The notes beneath the pieces were generated by a model. The model worked only from the letters and a program-made list of their open reading frames with translations. It was not told the DNA's origin and ran no database searches. From Smittium mucronatum (taxonomy: Eukaryota > Kickxellomycota > Harpellomycetes > Harpellales > Legeriomycetaceae), in assembly GCA_001953115.1 (NCBI GenBank), contig LSSL01007671.1, positions 1-14,869 of the forward strand: a DNA stretch of 14,869 nucleotides, in the 5' to 3' direction. Position 1 is the first letter of the stretch; the number at the start of each line of letters is the position of its first letter. This document shows positions 9,982 to 14,869 of this stretch, in pieces. The position numbers and the translations under genes are program-made.

Positions 9982-10780
9982 ATGTCTGAAGATACAAACG
10001 CCAAGTTAAATGAACTTACAGCGTTTTTCCGTCATTTAATGGGCAAAAGAAAGCCCAAGATCGAGGAGGAGTACCTGTTTTTCACACCTATAATTCCCGC
10101 CACTGAACTTTCCATCTATGCAAAACTCGCTAAAGCTTTGTCTTCTATCAACGAGGACCGCAAGACCGCTGTTTATACATACTTCAAGACCGGTTCTATT
10201 AAATGTTTCCCACAATCGTCGAAAGATTTGTCTTTGACTGCGGTGAAGAAATTGGAATTGAAGTTATAAGCAATTCAGACCGCGCTAGATCAGGCAACTA
10301 GTCCAATAGAATATTATGTACATAAGAAGATTCAGAATAATCCTGAATAATAGTAACTGAGGATCCCGAAGTTACTTTCGCAAACACTATGCGCGTCTTG
10401 CTATCCGATATAGCAACCTCAAAAAATCAGAATAGACTGAGCAACCTCCACAAGGCAATGGAACTCCCAGGAAGAGTAAAACAGATATTAGAAACAGACA
10501 AAAAGCTTCTGATGAACTAGAATGTCTTCGATTTATTGCTTGAAAAAAAGAAAATTGATACCCGTAAGAGACGAATCCAGCCTTTTCGTAAGCGCCAGCA
10601 AGTGTCAGTCCCGTATGAGAGCACCAGAAGTAAAGTTGCAATGGCGAAAAATACCTCAGCTGATAGCACCCCAGCCCCAAATAACCTTCCTTAAAAAAAT
10701 CAACAAAATTTTCGTGGAAGAGTCCGCGGAAAAGGGTCCCATTAGGACACATCTCAGATCCCCCATTCGAGGGGCGACTA
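9982..10780 (+). pseudogene. Gag-like protein of the DIRS element (ORF1), broken
   Basis: The ATG at 9982 opens a 95-codon frame ending at TAA 10267. The same frame continues as coding-like sequence (QTALDQATSPIEYYVHKK) to about 10346. After a frame change it reads IIVTEDPEV, VLLSDIATSKNQNRLSNLHK and LPGRVKQILETDKKLL, with TAG at 10518. It then runs LLLEKKKIDTRKRRIQPFRKRQQ to TAA 10692 and a basic Gly/Arg tail, NFRGRVRGKG, before TAG 10743. The DIRS Gag-like family has the same plan: a helical region with an 'LsDia...r..nlh' block, then a basic RKR..PFRKRQQ stretch and an RG-rich C-terminus suited to RNA binding. No zinc knuckle is visible. With three internal stops and one frameshift, only the N-terminal 95 residues could be made. 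Assignment follows from position plus resemblance. Confidence 0.75.
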
Positions 10781-10789
10781 AATACTATT

Positions 10790-12003
10790 AATTACGCATG
10801 GTCTAAGCTCAAAGACAACCAATAGGTTCAGTGAATGGTGAGAGAGGGATTCAAGATCCCATTCAGGATCCCATTATTCATGAAAATGACATCGGTGAGC
10901 CAGAAGCTGTTGATCTCCAATGGTTTGAAAAAAAAAAATTGAATAAATGGAGTGGATGTTTCACTGCTTTCGGAGGTGAAACTTCCAAGAACATTATTCA
11001 AATTTTATTTTTCAAATGTCGAGATCACCTAAGATTTTGGGCAGTACGGCCCAAAATTTTTGGGATGGCCCTCCGCTGACATCAAACCCACAGCTGAGCA
11101 AGAGGAAGTTAACCAAGGAAGCGAGCGCCATACTAAAAGAAGAATTATCGTAGCTGCTGGCAAAGCGCGCTATAGAGGAAGAACAGCAACCAAATCCTGG
11201 ATTTTGCATTCAAATTTTCACGATTGAATAATTCTGGAAGCCTATGCTCCGCGCTGGACTTATGTAAATTGAATTCATATGTAGAAGAGAAGAATTTCTA
11301 AATTAAACCCTTTAAATCGATATTCTGGATGATACACAGGAAGGATTATCTCACTTCTTTAGACATACAAGATGCATTTATGCACATCCTGGTATACAGA
11401 AAGTGCTTGGATTTTCTCCGATTCCAACGGAGCGGTCTTTCATTCCAATTAAGGATCCTTCTTTTTGGGCTGTCACTCAGCCCTCTAACTTTTAACAAAA
11501 TGTTGCTACCAGTTTTAGAATGGGACAGGTCTAAAGGAATGTGGGTTTCAACTTACCCAGAAGATTAGCTGATCCTTGGGAAGACCAAAAAGATATGCAC
11601 AGAAAACACAGTCTTGGTGTACTACAAGATCTCGGATCTTGGATTCCTAGTCAAAAAAGCCAATTTATCAATAATTCCTTCACAATTTTTAACAAATCTA
11701 GGAATGTCGATCAACACCAGGTAAATGGCGTTGAAAGTTTACTTAAACAAGATCGATGATTTAAGCAGTAAAGCCAGCAAAATAATTAATGCTGGAAAGA
11801 AAACACTGAGATGCTTAGGGATCTTTATATGCAAAGCTCAAGCGATGTTGATTGCACTTCTCCCAGGGAAACATATATTAAAATGTTTATTAGAACTGAA
11901 TAATCGTATGATCAAGATTAATAGCTTGTGGAAGTCTTCCGTTGTTTTAACGGAGCCAATTATTCAGAATATATTTTTCTGGAAGAATATAATAAAAGAA
12001 TAG
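10790..12003 (+). pseudogene. DIRS reverse transcriptase, broken
   Basis: This is the RNA-dependent DNA polymerase of the element. The upstream part reads in one frame as YAWSKLKDNQ, a stop, then MVREGFKIPFRIPLF. From about 11050 another frame gives KLTKEASAILKEEL and LLAKRAIEEEQQPNPGFCIQIF, the family's 'l..Ei..LL.kgAIeE...GF' motif. From about 11230 a third frame gives LDLCKLNSYVEEKNF and KDYLTSLDIQDAFMHI, whose Asp residues fit the first catalytic motif. LLFGLSLSPLTFNKMLLPVLEW follows (the family's FGLs..P..F.k). The YxDD box has become YPED, followed directly by TAG 11566. After it come LILGKTKKIC and LGFLVKKANLSIIPSQ, then TAA 11722, then MALKVYLNKIDDL and CKAQAMLIALLPGK, a highly typical DIRS segment, ending at TAG 12001-12003. 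At least five stops and two frame changes make it inactive. Confidence 0.88.
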
Positions 12004-12780
12004 AATGAGATCTCATTCCTAACTGAGAATCAGAAGCCTAAAATATTCATAAAATCCAGAAACTTGGTCTGGTGGATATTGGTCGGGCCCAAATTTACTT
12101 GGGGATATAGAATTCATTGGAGGCATTGATGCACATAATTCTAGGATACTCAGGAAATTATTATACGCCTTAAAACTCAAAGAAGTCAAGGAAGGAGCAG
12201 TACTAGTATACTCAGGTAACACGGAAACTCTATCTTAAGTGAAGTTTGGGGGGAAAAAGTCACCCAAAATTCCTGGAATTTCTGAATAAATTTGGAAGCA
12301 CTTTCTGAAAAAGAATACCAAAACACAAGTGGCTTATGTACCATAAATATTGAATCCAGCGGATGCCCCAAGCAGGCCAACTAATCAGACAGAATAGTTA
12401 ATGTCAATGGAGACTTTCTAGAAGCTGAAACCACTATCGGGCCCCGCGAAGTGGATCTTTTTGCATCCCAACTAAACGAAAAAGTGAAAAACTAGTTCAG
12501 TTAATTTCAGGACGACAAGAAAGTAGGTCATAACGCATTAACCTAAAATTGGTTAAAATAGAGCAACACATTTTGCTGCCCACTCTGAAACTTCATCTTC
12601 CAGGTAGTTCAAAAAATGCTCACGGTGCGGATAACAATGACTTTAGTCATTCCAATGTGGAAGTAGGTGATATGGTTCCCAGACCTAGTAAAAGTCAATA
12701 TCACAGCCAATAATCCATAGGAAACAACGGTAATTCCAAAGACAGGAAGAGAAAAGTCCCCGCTTTCGAACAAAAAGCAC
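12004..12780 (+). pseudogene. DIRS RNase H and linker region, broken
   Basis: This region follows the reverse transcriptase and should degrade the RNA strand of the hybrid. It is heavily decayed. Recognisable pieces are ALKLKEVKEGAVLVYSGNTETLS (from 12167), in which the family's YSDN catalytic Asp appears as Gly (GGT at 12215-12217), then a GGK(S)HPKFLEFLNK stretch in another frame. INIESSGCPKQAN and SDRIVNVNGDF look like the family's 'H.PG..N..AD.lSR...W' segment. VDLFASQLNEK (from 12451) is a hallmark of the DIRS linker after RNase H, and TLVIPMWK plus WFPDL (about 12640-12690) match its 'P.W....W...l'. Frames change several times and stops are frequent. Confidence 0.78.
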
Positions 12781-12783
12781 TAG

Positions 12784-13776
12784 AAATTGGTGGCTTGAGA
12801 GTCAACGGAGTTTCCTCAAAAATCAAGGTCTCGGAAATTATGCAATTGACTGTATTATTTAAAAAAAAACGACGTATTAAACCAATATCCGGATACTGTG
12901 CTACCAAAAAGCACTTTTTAAACTGAAGAATTTCTCAAGAAATCATTTCTCCAATTTCCGCACCTCAAACAATTAATTACCTAGCCGAATTATTTTTGAA
13001 AAAAAATTAAATGTCGGTACTATTAGCTCCTATAAGTTTGCTATACTTACTCTTTCCTAAAACGAATAGGAGATAGCAAAGAATTAAAGATTTCAAAGTT
13101 CCTTAAAAGGTTGGATAAATATTTAATAAGATAGTTTGTATGACCAAAAATCGACATATCGCCGATTCTGAGACAATTTAGGGAATAGTTTCCGAAAATG
13201 AATCTTTCGGACAAAAAAATCACATCTAATCTATGCTGGCTTTTGGCGGTGGCGGTATTTCTAAGATCCTGTGACATTCATCATATCGATGATTACAGAA
13301 GTCGAGTCGAAAACAGTGTACTTCACTTGATGATAATGTTCCCCAAGAAAAAACGGGGAGTATGCCCAATAGAAAAACCATGCCAAATAGGTTCAAATTC
13401 TGAAACTATAATCTGCCCAATATATACTTTTACTATTTATAAAGAAAAGGTTACTTACTACCTATGCCCTACTACACACACGAAAAATAGGACATTAACA
13501 GTAAACAGACTTGTAAGATTTATTAGCTACAGTGAAAGGCCATTATCTGTGAAAATTATTAATAGGTACATCCATATCATTTTCACTCTCATTCACAATT
13601 ATTCTGATGTGCCCATAACAAAGGGTAGAGCGATCGGAGCTACACTGGCTGCTAACTCGGGTGTATCTACAGAAGAATTAGTTTCCCATGCCTTCTATCC
13701 AAACTATTCCATATTCGATAAATATTATCGATTCACAAGAAATTCTTCGAATATCTTGACTGAGTTGATTTTATAA
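12784..13776 (+). pseudogene. DIRS tyrosine recombinase: decayed N-terminus, open catalytic C-terminus
   Basis: The enzyme joins the circular cDNA to the target. The N-terminal DNA-binding half is broken. WWLESQRSFLKNQGL lies in one frame, APQTINYLAELFLKK in a second, and LNVGTISSYKFAILTL in a third (the family's 'inyLa.if..KlnvgTinsYksAIlt'). The frame slip lies at an A8 run near 13000-13006. From ATG 13198 to TAA 13776 the catalytic half is open for 192 codons. It contains FLRSCDI (Arg23, first catalytic Arg), PKKKRG (Lys at 50-52), CPTTHTKN, then KGRAIGATLAANSGVS (Arg144, second Arg) and HAFYPNYSIFDKYYR (His164; nucleophile Tyr176 or Tyr177). The usual His three residues before the second Arg is Thr here. 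A TAG at 13186 lies just upstream in the same frame, so the open part alone lacks the core-binding domain. Confidence 0.9.
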
Positions 13777-13786
13777 TTTGAAGTAG

Positions 13787-13884
13787 CTTAATATGTCTCC
13801 TATTTGATGTATAATGTTAGAATTAATCGAGCTCTTTAGGGAAAAGATTAACTCATATTATTCGAAAATAGGAGACATAATAAG
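13787..13884. repeat. DIRS internal complementary region (ICR)
   Basis: The ICR lies 10 bp after the recombinase stop. Its first part (13787 to about 13822) is the reverse complement of the left outer end at about 9756-9787: CTTAATATGTCTCCTATTTGATGTATAAT against ATTATAAATCAAATAAGAGACATATTAAG. Its second part (about 13823-13884) is the reverse complement of the right outer end at 14034-14102 (CTCATATTATTCGAAAATAGGAGACA against TGTCTCCATTTTTCGTATAATATGAA). In the DIRS model it templates completion of the ends and forms the junction of the circle. A perfect 14-bp inverted pair (13792-13805 and 13866-13879) within it reflects the repeat nature of the ends. Confidence 0.85.
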
Positions 13885-13919
13885 TCCTGAGAATTTTTAC
13901 CATTAACATTTGCTGAAAG

Positions 13920-14102
13920 ATGATAAGGATATCTATAAGCCGTAATTCACAGCCCATATCATAAATTTTTTTAGTTTACTTTATTTTATAGGATTATATT
14001 CTGGTTTAGTTTTACCCAATAAGATTTTACCAGTTAATTTGTCTCCATTTTTCGTATAATATGAATTAAACTTCTCCTTAATAGGCTCTATTAATTATAT
14101 AC
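13920..14102 (-). repeat. DIRS right inverted terminal repeat with right-end extension
   Basis: Bases 13920-14060 are the inverted copy of the left repeat, including TGATAAGGATAT, TAAGCCGTAATTCACAGCCCATATCAT and TTTTACCCAATAAGATTTTA. The outer 14061-14102 has no partner in the left repeat but is matched by the ICR, as in DIRS-1, where the right end is longer than the left. The element is taken to end at about 14102 because ICR similarity fades after ATTAATTATATAC. Confidence 0.85.
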
Positions 14103-14110
14103 TTAAAATA
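14103..14110. repeat. 8-bp direct repeat flanking the DIRS element, right copy
   Basis: TTAAAATA, identical to 9748-9755, at the outer edge of the right end. Confidence 0.4.
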
Positions 14111-14869
14111 ACATTCTTCGAAATTAATTTCACAATTTTGGCATTGCGAATAAATATCTAAAAAAATTGCGTTTTGTAGAACTCACAGCTTTAGAATTCT
14201 GTTAGTTGAATGTGCAAATAAAATAACAGGATTTCACTATCGAAATAATTTATTTTTACTATTGTTTCTCCTGTTAACTCATTAATCCAGCTGTTAAAAG
14301 CTTCCCAATTAGCGCTAGAAAGCTGTATATTGTGTAAATAATATCTAAGCTTAGCGTTTATAGGTTATTCAAAGCTTTTGGAAGTAATATTGGAATTTGG
14401 CTTAGATCAGCCAATAGAACGTGTGACTGAAGATATTACGGACCCAAACTTAATTCTTGGAGTCACTGATGTAAAAACTAGTTATAATTTTTAGAAAATT
14501 CTTGTTAAAAAATTTAACGCTCTAGAAAATTTCCGTCAAAAGTGACCAAATTCAACAAAATAAATAGCAAAACTCATCAAGTCGTCTGTCAAGGCAAGAG
14601 GAGTCATCTGGGTAACCAAAAATAAAGATTTATAGAAAATTTTGTTTAAATTTTAAAAGATGTAACCATATTTACCATAGTCTCATCAAAAATTTAAATA
14701 TAAAAATATAAAACATAAAACCCATAATTGGAATGTAGATAGAAAAGCCCGTAGAAAAGGTGACCGAATAAACCTTAAACTTCTGTTTCCCTAACTGAGT
14801 CTTAGCGCCCAGTACATCGATAGAATGTGAATGATGACTTTCTGAACCGTCAAGTGACCATCTAACAAA
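14103..14869 (-). pseudogene. Unrecognised decayed protein gene, entering from the right edge
   Basis: On the minus strand, coding-like sequence runs through most of this interval in three frames. From 14869 it is open for 65 codons without a start (RWSLDGSESHHSHSIDV, LGAKTQLGKQKFKVYSVTF, then a hydrophobic stretch) to TAA at 14674-14672. A second frame from ATG 14607 gives MTPLALTDDLMSFAIYFVEF, then, after stops, VFTSVTPRIKFGSVISSVTR, LRYYLHNIQLSSANWEAF and WINELTGETIVKINYFDSEI. The last frame gives LQNAIFLDIYSQCQNCEINF, then EECYFK, up to the DIRS boundary. Several stops and at least two frame changes show decay. Amino-acid composition is mixed and unlike the surrounding Asn/Lys/Ile/Phe-rich chance frames. 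I do not recognise the family. It may be a host gene or another element. Confidence 0.5.

Larger units (their letters stand above)
9756..14102 (+). mobile_element. DIRS-like tyrosine-recombinase retrotransposon, near full length
   Basis: DIRS elements are retrotransposons that integrate with a tyrosine recombinase instead of an integrase, through a circular DNA intermediate. All family hallmarks are present in order: inverted terminal repeats (9758-9899 and 13920-14060 with a right-end extension to about 14102), Gag-like ORF, reverse transcriptase, RNase H region, tyrosine recombinase, and an internal complementary region at 13787-13884 complementary to both outer ends. Length is about 4.35 kb, slightly below DIRS-1. 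The body is visibly richer in G and C than the flanks, which suggests either recent arrival or different origin. The genes carry many stops and frameshifts, so this copy is defective except perhaps for the recombinase C-terminal half. No methyltransferase domain, which some DIRS elements carry, was seen. Ends are placed by comparison with the ICR and are uncertain by a few bases. Confidence 0.88.

Noticed and set aside
10387..10752. 121-codon minus-strand open frame
   Set aside because: It lies antisense to the Gag-like coding sequence, whose plus-strand reading has family motifs. The frame is a shadow kept open by the less AT-rich composition.
11012..13277. Several minus-strand frames of 64-76 codons (11012-11209, 12019-12222, 12186-12380, 12701-12907, 13047-13277)
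   Set aside because: All are antisense to RT, RNase H or recombinase pieces that have recognisable motifs on the plus strand.
9982..13776. Alternative genetic code with reassigned stop codons in the DIRS genes
   Set aside because: All three stop codons occur inside the genes and frame changes are also needed, so decay explains it better than reassignment.
14342..14490. Plus-strand frame of about 49 codons (VILEFGLDQPIERVTEDI and onward)
   Set aside because: It is antisense to the longer minus-strand relic, which continues coding-like on both sides. I prefer the minus strand, though this choice is not certain.
14598..14680. Possible spliceosomal intron on the minus strand (GTAAAT ... TTACCCAG before ATG 14607)
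   Set aside because: The borders look suggestive, but the gene is decayed and unrecognised, so reading continuity across it cannot be tested here.
1..14869. tRNA, rRNA, CRISPR array or telomeric repeat
   Set aside because: I scanned by eye for tRNA B-box-like GGTTC.A.TCC, regularly spaced repeats and telomere-type tandem units and found none that hold up.

Overview
The window looks like nuclear DNA from a small, very AT-rich eukaryotic genome. Long stretches of A/T-homopolymer-rich sequence without genes are broken by the remains of mobile elements. The style (a Mutator-like transposase relic, a DIRS-type tyrosine-recombinase retrotransposon, no recognisable tRNA, rRNA or intact housekeeping gene) fits an expanded microsporidian genome or another AT-rich early-diverging fungus. 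The sequence alone does not fix the species, so this is a lean, not an identification.

Left half (1-9688). A short GC-richer block with an 11-G run lies at 1-135. An AT-rich gene desert follows, containing one decayed protein gene at 2936-3880 that reads in three frame-shifted pieces as a MULE (Mutator-like) transposase. Two imperfect inverted-repeat structures of almost equal size, about 1.27 kb each, lie at about 5808-7077 and 8424-9688. Each has arms of roughly 0.3-0.37 kb around a spacer of 0.55-0.7 kb. Both carry a nested small palindrome of the form AAATGCG...ACGCA(A)TTT, so they may belong to one foldback family.

Right half (9689-14869). The main object is an essentially full-length DIRS-like retrotransposon at about 9756-14102. 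It has left and right inverted terminal repeats, a Gag-like ORF, a reverse transcriptase/RNase H region, a tyrosine recombinase, and a textbook internal complementary region (ICR, 13787-13884). The two halves of the ICR are complementary to the left and right outer ends, as the circular-intermediate model of DIRS replication predicts. Gag, RT and RNase H are broken by stops and frameshifts. The C-terminal catalytic part of the recombinase is open for 192 codons.

The retrotransposon is flanked by an 8-bp direct repeat (TTAAAATA) and appears to sit inside a minus-strand coding relic. That relic enters from the right edge of the window (14869 down to 14103) and may resume for its last few codons at 9755-9708. 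I do not recognise this interrupted gene.
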